The translations under genes and the position numbers were made by a program. A stretch of 64,000 bases of DNA. It comes from Xylocopilactobacillus apis. GTDB lineage: Bacteria; Bacillota; Bacilli; Lactobacillales; Lactobacillaceae. A model generated the notes under the pieces. The model did no database searches, was not told the origin of the DNA, and saw nothing but the letters and a program-made list of their open reading frames with translations. Location of the stretch: assembly GCF_033095965.1 (NCBI RefSeq), contig NZ_AP026801.1, positions 682,001 through 746,000 of the forward strand. The letters run 5' to 3'. Positions 9,147 through 18,730 of this stretch are shown piece after piece. The stretch's first letter is position 1; each line of letters begins with the position of its first letter.

Positions 9147-10106
9147 ATGTGGAAAACAATTTTAAGACGAGTTCTTTTAATGATCCCGCAAATTATTATT
9201 TTGAGCATTTTGGTTTTTTTCTTAGCCAAATTAATGCCGGGCGACCCCTTTAGTGGGAAAATTACCCCGAAAACTGATCCCGCAACGATTGCAAGATTAA
9301 AACAGCAACTGGGGTTAAATGATCCACCGTTGGTTCAGTATTGGCATTGGGTTGTTAATGTCTTTCATGGTAACTTGGGGATGAGTTATACATATGAACG
9401 TCCAGTGATTGGTTTAATAGGTGAAAGAGCCGCAAATACTTTTTGGCTTGGCTTGTTAACGGCAATCCTAACTTATGCTTTGGCAATTCCTTTAGGAGTA
9501 ATTGCAGGACGTCATGAAGGACAATGGCCTGATCGAGTTATTGCTTTTTATAATTTTATCGTTAATGCAATTCCGCCTTTTGCAATTTACTTAATTCTCT
9601 TAATTCTATTTTCATTTATTTTGAAAATTTTTCCTTCCAGTGGAACCGTTTCTGCTAATGCTCACGGATTTTTCGGAGTGGTGATGTCGCGGCTGTACCA
9701 TATGATACTCCCGGCAATTGCGATGACGTTATCAGGAACAATTAGTATTGTTCAATACTTACGTTCAGGAATTATTGATAATACGCAGGAAGATTATGTT
9801 AAGACCGCTCGTTCAAAAGGGGTACCAGAAAATGTTATCTTCAGAAAACACATTTTAAGAAATTCATTTTTACCAATTGCTTCTTCAATTGGATTGACAA
9901 TTCTTAATTTACTTAGTGGAGCTTTAGTAGCTGAACAGATCTTCTCATATCCGGGGATGGGACAGTTGTTTATGCAGTCAGTAATGAGTCGTGATTATTC
10001 GGTAATGATTGCGTTAACGTTATTGTTTGGAATCTTAACCCTGATTGGTAATTTACTGTCAGATATAATTATGAGTATCGTGGATCCACGGATTAGAATT
10101 CAGTAG
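9147..10106 (+). CDS. oppB: Oligopeptide ABC transporter permease OppB
   Basis: Integral membrane permease, 319 residues, about six membrane segments. The N-terminal segment is followed by 'LMPGDPF' and 'LGLNDPPLVQYWHWV', standard in OppB/DppB. The EAA loop that contacts the ATPases is 'DYVKTARSKGVPENVIFRKHILRNSFLP'. It starts 2 bases after oppF with a GGGGGAG site inside that gene's end, so the two are translationally linked. Confidence 0.95.
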   Translation: MWKTILRRVLLMIPQIIILSILVFFLAKLMPGDPFSGKITPKTDPATIARLKQQLGLNDPPLVQYWHWVVNVFHGNLGMSYTYERPVIGLIGERAANTFWLGLLTAILTYALAIPLGVIAGRHEGQWPDRVIAFYNFIVNAIPPFAIYLILLILFSFILKIFPSSGTVSANAHGFFGVVMSRLYHMILPAIAMTLSGTISIVQYLRSGIIDNTQEDYVKTARSKGVPENVIFRKHILRNSFLPIASSIGLTILNLLSGALVAEQIFSYPGMGQLFMQSVMSRDYSVMIALTLLFGILTLIGNLLSDIIMSIVDPRIRIQ

Positions 10107-10114
10107 GTGAAGTT

Positions 10115-11026
10115 ATGGAAAATAAAGATCAAAAAAATGAAAAATTAAATAATCAAGAAGAAGTAACCCCATCTACCTTTAAAGTAATTTACCGGGAAAT
10201 TATTCATGATAAGCTGGCAATGTTTTCGCTTTTTGTTGCCTTATTCATTATTTTATTTTCACTTATCGGCAGCTTTTTCTTAAACCAAAATCAAATTTTA
10301 AAAGTTGATATTATGAACTCTTGGTTAAAACCGGGACAAAACGGACACCTTTTAGGAACTGATAATTCAGGTTACGATTTATTGGGATTTTTAATTCTTG
10401 GTGCCAGAAACTCTATTTTGATGGGATTTGCTTTAGCAATCATTATTGAAGTTGTTGGGATTTTTGTTGGTTTGATAAGTGCATACTTCGGGGGAGTCGT
10501 TGATTTAATCATTATGCGGATCGTTGATTTCTTTATGATTTTGCCGTTCTTAATGACGATTATCTCAATCGTTTCAATTTGGCAGCACTATACACCTCTT
10601 AATTTAGTGCTGTTAATGGCCGCATTTTCTTGGATGGGGACAACTCGTTTAATGAGGTCGCTTGCTTTATCTCAAAGAGACCGCGATTATGTTTTGGCCT
10701 CTAAAACATCAGGAACTAGTACATTTGCCATTATTTTTCGAGAGATTCTTCCTAATATCTCAACTTTTATTATCACTGATTTTACGTTAACTCTTGCTAG
10801 TATGATTGGTTTTGAGGTCACACTTAGTTATCTAGGATTTGGTTTGCCGACAAGTGTTCCAAGTCTTGGGACACTGATTGGATATGCAAGTGACACTAAC
10901 TTTATGTTGACCTATCCATGGGGCTGGTTACCGGCGTTAATTTTATTAATTGTTTTAACTGTTAGTATTAATTTTTTTGGTCAGGCTTTAAGAAGAGCAG
11001 CTGACGCAAGACAAAGAACAGCATAA
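10115..11026 (+). CDS. oppC: Oligopeptide ABC transporter permease OppC
   Basis: The second permease, 303 residues, with a charged cytoplasmic N-terminus of about 35 residues before the first membrane segment. 'HLLGTDNSGYDLLGFLILGARNSILMG' is the usual OppC periplasmic-loop motif. The EAA loop reads 'DYVLASKTSGTSTFAIIFREILPN'. It forms the translocation channel with OppB. Confidence 0.95.
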   Translation: MENKDQKNEKLNNQEEVTPSTFKVIYREIIHDKLAMFSLFVALFIILFSLIGSFFLNQNQILKVDIMNSWLKPGQNGHLLGTDNSGYDLLGFLILGARNSILMGFALAIIIEVVGIFVGLISAYFGGVVDLIIMRIVDFFMILPFLMTIISIVSIWQHYTPLNLVLLMAAFSWMGTTRLMRSLALSQRDRDYVLASKTSGTSTFAIIFREILPNISTFIITDFTLTLASMIGFEVTLSYLGFGLPTSVPSLGTLIGYASDTNFMLTYPWGWLPALILLIVLTVSINFFGQALRRAADARQRTA

Positions 11027-11040
11027 AAAAATAAATAAAT

Positions 11041-11069
11041 TTGTAAAAATATTCAAAAACTGGTATAGT
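11041..11069 (+). promoter_or_regulatory. Internal promoter for oppA
   Basis: TTGTAA at 11041-11046, a 17-base spacer, and TATAGT at 11064-11069 with an upstream TGG (extended -10). It lies in the 77-base gap between oppC and oppA. A separate oppA promoter would give the binding lipoprotein in excess over the membrane parts, as these systems need. Confidence 0.7.
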
Positions 11070-11103
11070 ACGATTAAAATTTATTTTGTTGGGAGATGAA
11101 TTT

Positions 11104-12906
11104 ATGATTAAATTCAAAAAAGCCTTGACTACGGGGATAACATTATTGGCGACAACAATGCTAGTTGCTTGTGGGTCAAGTAGTTCAAGCAGTAGCTCTT
11201 CAAGCACTGATTCAAGCAAGAATGATGCAGCTAAATCTTCACTTAAGTTTAAAACTGCTACCAAAAAGGGCAATACAATGGGCGGCACTTTAAATGTAGC
11301 TGAGATTAATGACACTCCATTTACAGCTTTATGGCTGCCTGAAATTCAAACTAGTGCTATTGATGCGGATATTATGAGATGGTCGTATGAGCCGTTGTTT
11401 AAAACTGATGAGCATTTCAATTTTGTAGATGGTGGACCAGCAGATATTAAGCTTGATAATAAGGCAAAGACTGCCACAATCACCCTTAATCCTAAGTTGA
11501 AATGGTCTGATGGTGAGAAAGTAGTTGCTAAAGATATTGAGTATCCTTATGAAATGGTAGCTAATAAAGATACGATTACTGAAAGATATAATGATCAGTA
11601 TGAAAATATCGAAGGCGTTAAGGAGTATCACGAAGGAAAAGCAAAGACTATTTCTGGAATTACTTATCCAAACGGTGAAAATGGTGATAGCGTTGTTCTT
11701 CATTTTAAAGAAATGAAACCAGGAATGGACGTTTCAGGTAATGGTTGGTTCTGGGAAAATGCTGAACCTTATCATTACTTGAAAGATGTTGCATTTAAAG
11801 ATTTAAAATCTTCAAAGAAGAATAATACTAATCCTGTATTTTATGGTCCATATAAAGTAGATAATATTGTAAGCGGACAGTCAGTTACTTTTGTACCTAA
11901 CAAATATTACTATCAAGGGACTCCACATTTAAAGAAAGTTACAGTTTCAATCGTGAGCCCAGCAACGTTAGCGCAACAGATTAAAGCTCATAAATATGAT
12001 CTAATCGATGTAAAGTCAAGCGTTTGGGATAATGTTAAGAATACTAAAGGTTATGATTTCTTAGGTGTAAAACCGCTTGAATATTCATACATGGCATTTA
12101 GAGTTGGTAAATTTGACAAAGATAAAGGTACTATCGTTCAGGATCCAAATGCCAAAATGGGTAACGAAAAATTACGTCAAGCAATGGCTTATGCAATGAA
12201 TGTTGATCAAGTTGTTGAGAAATTTAGTCATGGCTTAGGTTATCGTGATACAACTCTAGTTCCAACTGGTTTTGGTGAATTCCACGATTCTAAAGCTAAA
12301 GGCTTCCCTTATAACCCAACTAAGGCTAAGAAACTCTTAGACGAAGCTGGATACAAGATGGGTAAAGATGGTTACAGAACTGATCCTAAAGGTAAGAAAT
12401 TAGTTATTACTTTAAGTGCAATGTCTGGGAAACCTGAACAACAGTCTATTATGGATAATTACATCCAGAAATGGAAAGATGTTGGTCTCCATGTTAAATT
12501 AATGAATGGTAAATTAACTGAATTTAATTCCTTCTATGATAATTTGACAAAAGATGCTAAAGGATTTGATATCTTCATGGCAGCATGGTCACTTTCTACT
12601 GAGCCAAGTAATGCAGCAACAATGTGGAGCGCAAATCAGCCAATGAATTATGGTAGATTTAATAGCGCTAAGAATAACCAATTGATTAAAGATGTTCAAT
12701 CTGAAAAATCTATAACTGATCATGATTATTTTGTTAATGCAATGATTAAGTGGCAGGATAATATGAACAAGGAAGCTTATATAATTCCTATCGATCGTGC
12801 ATATAAAGTAACTGCCCTTAATAGTAAAGTTGAAAACTACTCACAGAAATTAGCTGATCAACAAAATGCTACAATGAACTATTACAAGATTGGTATCAGC
12901 AAATAA
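11104..12906 (+). CDS. oppA: Oligopeptide-binding lipoprotein OppA
   Basis: Surface lipoprotein that captures peptides for OppBCDF. From the ATG at 11104 it has a basic N-terminus, a hydrophobic core and the lipobox LVAC with the modified Cys at residue 23. A tract of ten serines encoded by mixed codons follows and acts as a linker. The SBP_bac_5 domain fills the rest, with 'LDNKAKTATITLNPKLKWSDGEKVVAKDI' and 'NEKLRQAMAYAMNVDQVVEKF' typical of the family. A TTG at 11086 would add six residues before the signal peptide and is unlikely. Length after processing is about 578 residues. Confidence 0.95.
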   Translation: MIKFKKALTTGITLLATTMLVACGSSSSSSSSSSTDSSKNDAAKSSLKFKTATKKGNTMGGTLNVAEINDTPFTALWLPEIQTSAIDADIMRWSYEPLFKTDEHFNFVDGGPADIKLDNKAKTATITLNPKLKWSDGEKVVAKDIEYPYEMVANKDTITERYNDQYENIEGVKEYHEGKAKTISGITYPNGENGDSVVLHFKEMKPGMDVSGNGWFWENAEPYHYLKDVAFKDLKSSKKNNTNPVFYGPYKVDNIVSGQSVTFVPNKYYYQGTPHLKKVTVSIVSPATLAQQIKAHKYDLIDVKSSVWDNVKNTKGYDFLGVKPLEYSYMAFRVGKFDKDKGTIVQDPNAKMGNEKLRQAMAYAMNVDQVVEKFSHGLGYRDTTLVPTGFGEFHDSKAKGFPYNPTKAKKLLDEAGYKMGKDGYRTDPKGKKLVITLSAMSGKPEQQSIMDNYIQKWKDVGLHVKLMNGKLTEFNSFYDNLTKDAKGFDIFMAAWSLSTEPSNAATMWSANQPMNYGRFNSAKNNQLIKDVQSEKSITDHDYFVNAMIKWQDNMNKEAYIIPIDRAYKVTALNSKVENYSQKLADQQNATMNYYKIGISK

Positions 12907-12919
12907 TCTAAGTAGATTT

Positions 12920-12948
12920 AAAAAACTAGGGAAACCTAGTTTTTTTTT
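12920..12948 (+). terminator. Rho-independent terminator of the opp operon
   Basis: AAAACTAGG, loop GAAA, CCTAGTTTT, followed by T8. A GNRA-type loop and perfect stem make this a clear terminator 14 bases after oppA. Confidence 0.9.
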
Positions 12949-13003
12949 ACTCAAAAATTAGCTGAATGAATATTTTTTTCTTTAATGTAGCTTTTGATTC
13001 TTG

Positions 13004-13009
13004 TATAAT
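13004..13009 (+). promoter_or_regulatory. -10 box of rnc, placed for a leaderless mRNA
   Basis: A perfect TATAAT ends only 7 bases before the ATG that begins conserved RNase III sequence. The usual start site would fall at or one base before that ATG. No good -35 box is visible (best TTTAAT region), and no Shine-Dalgarno sequence lies between the -10 and the ATG. Confidence 0.55.
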
Positions 13010-13016
13010 CACAATT

Positions 13017-13730
13017 ATGGATACAAAAATAGAACGAATAATAAAATTACAGAATAAATTAGAAAGTCGCTTTGGAATTAAAGTTGACTATGCTCTTTTA
13101 GTTCAGGCCATGTCACATACTAGTTATATTAATGAAATTAATGAAGACCGTTCTAAGAGTTATGAGAAGTTGGAATTTTTGGGTGATGCAGTTCTTCAAT
13201 TTGTAATCACCTCGTATATTTATAAAAATTACTCTGATCTTGATGAAGGAGAATTGACGAGATTTCGGGCTAATATTGTCCAGTCTGCAAGTCTTAGTCA
13301 ATTTTCACTTGAAATTGGACTTGATAAAGCAGTCTTACTAGGACAAGGTGAATTAAAAAATAGCGGCAATAAAAGAAGATCATTAATGGAGGACGTTTTT
13401 GAATCTCTTTTAGGAGCGATCTATTTAAGCACGGGTTTATCCGATGTCGTTAAGTTTTTAAATGAAAGCGTCATTAAAGATATCAAAAATGGCACTTTAA
13501 AAATGAATGTCGATTACAAAACAACGCTGCAGGAATTACTTCAAGAAGACGGGACTATAAAGATTGAATATATTCCGCGAGAGCACATTGATCAGAAAGA
13601 GGACTGGACGACAGATCTTTATGTTAACGGTGAATTACTAAGCAGTGGAATCGGTCATAATCGAAAATTAGCGGAGCAGGAAGCCGCAAAGGAAGCACTT
13701 CAAAAAATTCAAACAGATAAGGAAAATTGA
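13017..13730 (+). CDS. rnc: Ribonuclease III
   Basis: Cuts double-stranded RNA for rRNA maturation and regulatory RNA decay. The catalytic domain holds the signature 'YEKLEFLGDAVLQFV' with its acidic metal ligands and 'LMEDVFESLLGAIYL'. A double-stranded RNA-binding domain follows from about residue 155 ('DYKTTLQELLQEDG'), ending in 'AEQEAAKEALQKI'. The ATG at 13017 gives MDTKIERIIKLQ (237 residues). An ATG at 12966 would add 17 hydrophobic residues that do not fit the family and also lacks an SD. The start choice implies translation without a leader. smc follows after 3 bases. Confidence 0.94.
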   Translation: MDTKIERIIKLQNKLESRFGIKVDYALLVQAMSHTSYINEINEDRSKSYEKLEFLGDAVLQFVITSYIYKNYSDLDEGELTRFRANIVQSASLSQFSLEIGLDKAVLLGQGELKNSGNKRRSLMEDVFESLLGAIYLSTGLSDVVKFLNESVIKDIKNGTLKMNVDYKTTLQELLQEDGTIKIEYIPREHIDQKEDWTTDLYVNGELLSSGIGHNRKLAEQEAAKEALQKIQTDKEN

Positions 13731-13733
13731 TCC

Positions 13734-16700
13734 TTGTATTTAAAATCTTTAACATTAACAGGTTTTAAATCTTTTCAAAAAAAGACAACAATAGATTTTG
13801 ACCCGCAGATTAATGGGGTTATTGGCCCTAATGGTTCAGGTAAAAGCAACTTAATTGAAGCAATCCGTTTTGCGATGGGTGAACAATCCGGGAAAAGTCT
13901 TCGGGGAAATACCATGAAAGACATTATTTTTTCTGGCTCAGAGACTGAAAGTGCCTTAAATCGTGCGAAGGTTCAAATTGTTTTAGATAATTCTGATCAT
14001 CTTCTAAGTGAATTTGGTGACTTAGTCGAAGTTGGAAGAACTTTGTATCGTGACGGGACTTCTGATTATCAGATTAATAAACAGAATGTCCGTCAAAAGG
14101 ATGTTCAGAATTTATTCTTAAGTGCTGGTCTTGGTCGAGACACGATGGCATTTATCAATCAAGGTAAAGTTCAAAGTATTATTGATAGCGACCCAGTTTC
14201 TCGCCGGGGCGTATTTGAAGAAGTTGCTGGTGTTTATAAATATAAATTAAATCGTCGTGAAGCAGTAAGTAATCTTGATGCGACTGATTTTGAGGTTCAA
14301 CGTCTAAAGGACCTCTTATTTGAGTTAAACAATAATTTAAAGCCTTTAGAGGTCGAAAGTAAAAGAGCCACTGAATATTCTAATTTAAAAGAGTTATATG
14401 ATCGCATTCATCTTTTTAGCATTGTCAAAAAAATTGATCAGTTAGTTTCTAAACGTGAACAAAAAGAAGTTCAGCAAAAGCTTTTAAATGAAGATTTAAT
14501 ATCTAAAGATCAACAGATTCAAAGTTCTAAACAGCAATTACAAAAATATACTGAACAATCTAATCAGCAGCAAATTGAACAAGATGCGCTGCAGCAAAAA
14601 TTAGTTCAAATTATTAAAGAACGTGACGATACTAGTTCAGAGCATCAAGTTTTACTGACCAAAAAAGATCAGCACGAAAATCAGATAAAAGAACTAGATG
14701 AGCGAATTATTGTTTTGCGCAAAGAAGCTAAACAGATTACTTCTGAACAAGAGTCGACGACTCAGAATATTCAAAAAATTACTGATGAATTAGTACTTAA
14801 AGAAAAAGAGCAAAGTGCTTTTGTTGAAAACAGCGGTGCCAGTTTAGAGGAATTAAACCATCAACTTGATGAGCTAAAAGAACAATATTTTGACCTGTTG
14901 AATAAAAAAACAGGTTTAAGAAATGAACTGAATGTTTTAGAGAGTGCTCAAACTGCAGGAAATAACTTAATTGCTAGTTATCAAAAACGGATTGATGAAA
15001 AGTCAGAAACTTTAACTGAATTAGATCAGCAATTAGAAGCAATAAATAAAGAAATTCAGTTAAACCAGACTGCAATTGAAAATAATCGCAAGAAAATTGA
15101 TGAATTAACTAGTCAGCGAACAGAAATTCAAGCAATGCGTTCCAAATTAGAGCATGAGATAGCTTTAAACAACAATAAAAAGCAATTATTAAGCGGTCAA
15201 ATCAGAGATTTAAAAAATCAAGAACGTGCGATGAACGGTTTTTTTGAGGGTGTTAAAGCAGTTATTCAAAATTCAGAACAAATTGGCGGAATTGTTGGGA
15301 CAATTTTCCAATTAGTAACCGTTCCTGTTAAATATCAAAAAGCACTATCAGAAGCTCTAGGCACTAGGTTTCAAAACATTGTCACAAGTGATGAGGTTTC
15401 TGCAAAGCGGGCAATTAGTTATTTAAAGAAGGCTAATAAAGGAAGGGCAACTTTTTATCCGCAAGATCGGATTCAAGAGCAGACAGTTAGTGATTCTTTG
15501 AAAGATCAATTAGCTCAAGTTCCTGGGTTTTTAGGAATTGCAATTGATTTAATAAGTTTTGATGAGAAATATCGTAACGTTATTTCCAATTTTTTTGGTA
15601 AATTAATTATCGCCGAAAATCTTGATGAGGCGACTAAAATTGCCCATTTAACTCAAAGTCGTTATCGAATTGTCACATTAGATGGTGATTTAATAAATAT
15701 TGGCGGTTCGATGACGGGTGGAAAATCAAGTACCCGAAACGATTATTTCCGTCAAACCGAAATTGATGAGAAAGCTAAGCTTTTAACTGAAGTAGAGAGT
15801 AATATTTCTAAAAATGAGGTTGAAGATAAAAAGCTTATTTCTAAATCGCAGGAAATTGAAAAACTTTTAAATCAGTGTCGGTTAGAAGTAGAGTCTTTAC
15901 GTAAAGAAACAGAAGAGCAGAATCGACTGCAGGCGCAAATTAATGCGAAAAGAAATAGTGTTAATGAACAAATTGAAGAACTAAAATTAGAAATTTCTGA
16001 ACAGGAAAAACACCAGCAGAGTGCCGAAAAAATTGAAGAGTTAAAAGGGCAATTAAAGGAAAATTCTGAAACTACTACGAAACTTGATCAAGAAATGGCT
16101 TCAATTAACGAACAAGTTGATAAACGGTTACGTGAGGATGAATCAGGAAAAAGAAGTGAGTTAGAATCAGCACTCGCTACCTTAAGGGAAAGAAAGCTTA
16201 ATTTAAAGCAGCGTCAAAAGGATTTTGATACTCAACTTAAAAAGAATCAGACTGAACAAAAAACAACTCAAGATCGAATTGAAAACTTAAAAAATGATCT
16301 TAAAAATTTGATTGTTGAGATTAAGGAATCATCAGATAAACTTAAACAGTCAAACGATCGTGAACAAAAACTAAATGATGAGAAAAAGGCGTTAATTGAA
16401 AAGTCTCAAGAAATAACTTCAAAGCATTCAGAATTAGATCGAAAACTTGAATTACAGCAAAAAGAGCGATCTGATGTTGCTGAGAAGTTAAATGATCTAA
16501 CAGTTCAGTTAACTAGGTTTAAGGTTCAATTAGATTCACTTTTAGACGATTTATCAAATGAATATGAAATGACCTTTGAAGGTGCAAAGCATTTTGTAGA
16601 CGAAAATGAGCTAACCGATGAAGAACTAAAATCAGATCCTCAGAAATTACAAAAGAAGCTGCGGGATTTTGGTAATGTCAATTTAGATGCGGTTAATGAA

Positions 16701-17282
16701 TATCAAAAATTAAAGGAACGAGTTGATTTTTCTGAAAAACAGCTGAATGACGTTTTGCAGGCAAGAGTTGAGCTGCAGGAGTCAATTGATAAATTAGATG
16801 ATCGAGTTCGGGATCTTTTTAAAGAAGCGTTTGATGCAGTAAATGAAGCTTTCCAAGAGATTTATCCAACCATGTTTAGTGGTGGAACGGCAGAGCTGAA
16901 ATTAACTGACCCGGATGATTTACTAAAAACTGGAGTTGAAATTGTTGCTGCACCCCCTGGCAAGAAGACGCGCTCACTTAGTTTACTTTCAGGAGGAGAA
17001 AAATCACTAAGTGCGATTACTTTACTTTTTGCGATAATTAATGTTAGTACCGTTCCTTTTTCAATTCTTGACGAGGTTGAAGCAGCTTTAGATGATGCTA
17101 ATGTTGATCGTTTTAGTCAGTACTTGGAACGGTTTAATGGGAAAACTCAGTTTATTATTATTACTCACCGACGTTCAACAATGAGATCTGCACAAAGGCT
17201 TTTTGGCGTTACAATGGTGGGGACAGGAATTTCCAAGATGGTATCGGTGAAGCTTGACGATGAGCTTACTAACGAGGAGTAA
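13734..17282 (+). CDS. smc: Chromosome segregation protein SMC
   Basis: Large ATPase that, with ScpA and ScpB, extrudes DNA loops and aligns chromosome arms. 1182 residues is the normal length. The N-terminal Walker A is 'GPNGSGKSN'. Long coiled coils rich in Gln, Glu and Lys flank the hinge (about residues 510-670, with the glycine-rich 'NIGGSMTGG'). The C-terminal head has 'LSGGEKSLSAITLLFA' signature and Walker B 'ILDEVEAALDDANVDRF'. The start is TTG 3 bases after rnc, with AAGGA inside the rnc end. It precedes ftsY, the usual rnc-smc-ftsY order. Confidence 0.97.
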   Translation: MYLKSLTLTGFKSFQKKTTIDFDPQINGVIGPNGSGKSNLIEAIRFAMGEQSGKSLRGNTMKDIIFSGSETESALNRAKVQIVLDNSDHLLSEFGDLVEVGRTLYRDGTSDYQINKQNVRQKDVQNLFLSAGLGRDTMAFINQGKVQSIIDSDPVSRRGVFEEVAGVYKYKLNRREAVSNLDATDFEVQRLKDLLFELNNNLKPLEVESKRATEYSNLKELYDRIHLFSIVKKIDQLVSKREQKEVQQKLLNEDLISKDQQIQSSKQQLQKYTEQSNQQQIEQDALQQKLVQIIKERDDTSSEHQVLLTKKDQHENQIKELDERIIVLRKEAKQITSEQESTTQNIQKITDELVLKEKEQSAFVENSGASLEELNHQLDELKEQYFDLLNKKTGLRNELNVLESAQTAGNNLIASYQKRIDEKSETLTELDQQLEAINKEIQLNQTAIENNRKKIDELTSQRTEIQAMRSKLEHEIALNNNKKQLLSGQIRDLKNQERAMNGFFEGVKAVIQNSEQIGGIVGTIFQLVTVPVKYQKALSEALGTRFQNIVTSDEVSAKRAISYLKKANKGRATFYPQDRIQEQTVSDSLKDQLAQVPGFLGIAIDLISFDEKYRNVISNFFGKLIIAENLDEATKIAHLTQSRYRIVTLDGDLINIGGSMTGGKSSTRNDYFRQTEIDEKAKLLTEVESNISKNEVEDKKLISKSQEIEKLLNQCRLEVESLRKETEEQNRLQAQINAKRNSVNEQIEELKLEISEQEKHQQSAEKIEELKGQLKENSETTTKLDQEMASINEQVDKRLREDESGKRSELESALATLRERKLNLKQRQKDFDTQLKKNQTEQKTTQDRIENLKNDLKNLIVEIKESSDKLKQSNDREQKLNDEKKALIEKSQEITSKHSELDRKLELQQKERSDVAEKLNDLTVQLTRFKVQLDSLLDDLSNEYEMTFEGAKHFVDENELTDEELKSDPQKLQKKLRDFGNVNLDAVNEYQKLKERVDFSEKQLNDVLQARVELQESIDKLDDRVRDLFKEAFDAVNEAFQEIYPTMFSGGTAELKLTDPDDLLKTGVEIVAAPPGKKTRSLSLLSGGEKSLSAITLLFAIINVSTVPFSILDEVEAALDDANVDRFSQYLERFNGKTQFIIITHRRSTMRSAQRLFGVTMVGTGISKMVSVKLDDELTNEE

Positions 17283-17284
17283 CG

Positions 17285-18730
17285 ATGGGATTATTTGATA
17301 AATTAAAAAAGTCACTTTTTGGCAATAATTCTGAAGAAGAAAAAAATGAGGAACAAGCAAATTTATCAGAGACTGATGATTTAAAAGAATCCGAAAATGA
17401 TTCTGCTGATGAAGGACCTGCTTCTGAAACCAATGTACCTTTAGATCAAAAAACAGATGAGACTGATATTTCAGATCAAGAGCCAGAAGAAGCAGAAATA
17501 CCAACACATGAATCAGAGAAAGATGAAGTAGATAATTTTCCTGAAGAATCTGATCATGATAAAGATCAAAAAGAAAAAGAGACAATTGAAGTTACTTCCA
17601 ATGAAACTGAAGACAAAGCCGATAAAAATGAGAACGATCAAGAAGAAAATATCGAAGTAGATAATTCTCCTGAAGAATCTGATCATGGTGAAGATCAAAA
17701 AGAAGAAGAGACTATTGAAGTTACTTCTAATGAAACTGAAGAAAAAACTGATATAACGGGAGTTGCATCTGAAGATCAGCCTGAAAAAGAAAATGATGAC
17801 TCTAAGCCCGATCAAAAGTATCAATCAGGCCTAAAAAAATCACGAAATAGTTTTGCTGCGGGCTTTAATCACTTTTTAGCTAAATTTAGAACAGTTGATA
17901 ATCAATTTTTTGATGATCTTGAAGATTTTTTAATTGAGTCTGATGTTGGTTATGAATTAACGATGGATTTAACAGACCAGCTTAAAGAAATGGTTAAAGA
18001 AGAGAATCTTAAGACTAAAGAACAGATCGGACAGGCGATTGTTCAATATTTGGTTGATAGTTATGATACTGATGAGGCAGGGAAAGCTCTTAATCAGCAA
18101 GATGGTTTAAATATTTATCTATTTGTCGGTGTAAATGGTGCTGGCAAAACTACAACAATTGGTAAATTAGCCAATCGGCTCGTTAAAGAAGGAAAAAAAG
18201 TTATTTTAGTTGCGGGTGATACTTTTAGAGCAGGTGCTACTGAGCAGTTAGATCGCTGGGCAGTAAAAACCGGAGCAGAAATTGTAAAAGGGAAAACCAA
18301 TCAAGATCCTGCATCACTTGTTTTTGAGGGAATTCATCGAGCAAAAGAGGAAAACGCGGACTATTTAATGATTGATACAGCTGGACGCCTTCAAAATAAA
18401 GTGAATTTGATGAATGAGCTTGATAAAATTAAGCGTACGATCAAAAAAGAGGCCGAAACTGATCCGACAGAGACTTTGCTGGTAATTGATGCCACCACGG
18501 GGCAAAATGGCTTAAATCAGGCAAAAGAGTTCAATCAAGTAACTAAATTATCAGGACTCGTTTTAAGTAAGCTTGATGGAACTGCCAAAGGTGGAATTGT
18601 CCTGCAAATTAAAAAGTCACTTAACATTCCAGTGAAATTAGTTGGTTTAGGAGAGCACGTAGATGATTTGGTTGATTTTGATCCCGTAGAATTCATGCGT
18701 GGTTTCTTCAGCGGAATCTTACAAGTATAA
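17285..18730 (+). CDS. ftsY: Signal recognition particle receptor FtsY
   Basis: GTPase receptor that docks SRP-ribosome complexes at the membrane. The C-terminal NG domain (about residues 185-481) carries 'GVNGAGKTTTIGKLA', 'DTFRAGATEQLDRWA', 'DTAGRLQNK' and 'KLDGTAKGG'. The first ~180 residues form a highly acidic A domain, longer than in many Firmicutes, and include a 43-residue tandem duplication. The acidic domain tunes membrane contact in better studied species; here this is inference. Its stop codon overlaps the ylxM start by one base. Confidence 0.96.
   Translation: MGLFDKLKKSLFGNNSEEEKNEEQANLSETDDLKESENDSADEGPASETNVPLDQKTDETDISDQEPEEAEIPTHESEKDEVDNFPEESDHDKDQKEKETIEVTSNETEDKADKNENDQEENIEVDNSPEESDHGEDQKEEETIEVTSNETEEKTDITGVASEDQPEKENDDSKPDQKYQSGLKKSRNSFAAGFNHFLAKFRTVDNQFFDDLEDFLIESDVGYELTMDLTDQLKEMVKEENLKTKEQIGQAIVQYLVDSYDTDEAGKALNQQDGLNIYLFVGVNGAGKTTTIGKLANRLVKEGKKVILVAGDTFRAGATEQLDRWAVKTGAEIVKGKTNQDPASLVFEGIHRAKEENADYLMIDTAGRLQNKVNLMNELDKIKRTIKKEAETDPTETLLVIDATTGQNGLNQAKEFNQVTKLSGLVLSKLDGTAKGGIVLQIKKSLNIPVKLVGLGEHVDDLVDFDPVEFMRGFFSGILQV
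17525..17752 (+). repeat. Tandem duplication (129-bp period) in the ftsY acidic domain
   Basis: Two near-identical stretches of about 99 bp, starting at 17525 and 17654 and offset by exactly 129 bp (43 codons). Both encode EVDN.PEESDH followed by .DQKE.ETIEVTSNETE.K. Differences are mostly single bases, so the duplication looks recent or maintained. Confidence 0.85.

Noticed and set aside
11164-11220. Serine run of OppA as a phase-variable simple repeat
   Set aside because: The serine codons are mixed (TCA, AGT, AGC, TCT), so there is no uniform DNA repeat to slip.
12966-13016. ATG 12966 as the rnc start
   Set aside because: It adds 17 hydrophobic residues not typical of RNase III, has no SD, and the -10 box lies downstream of it.
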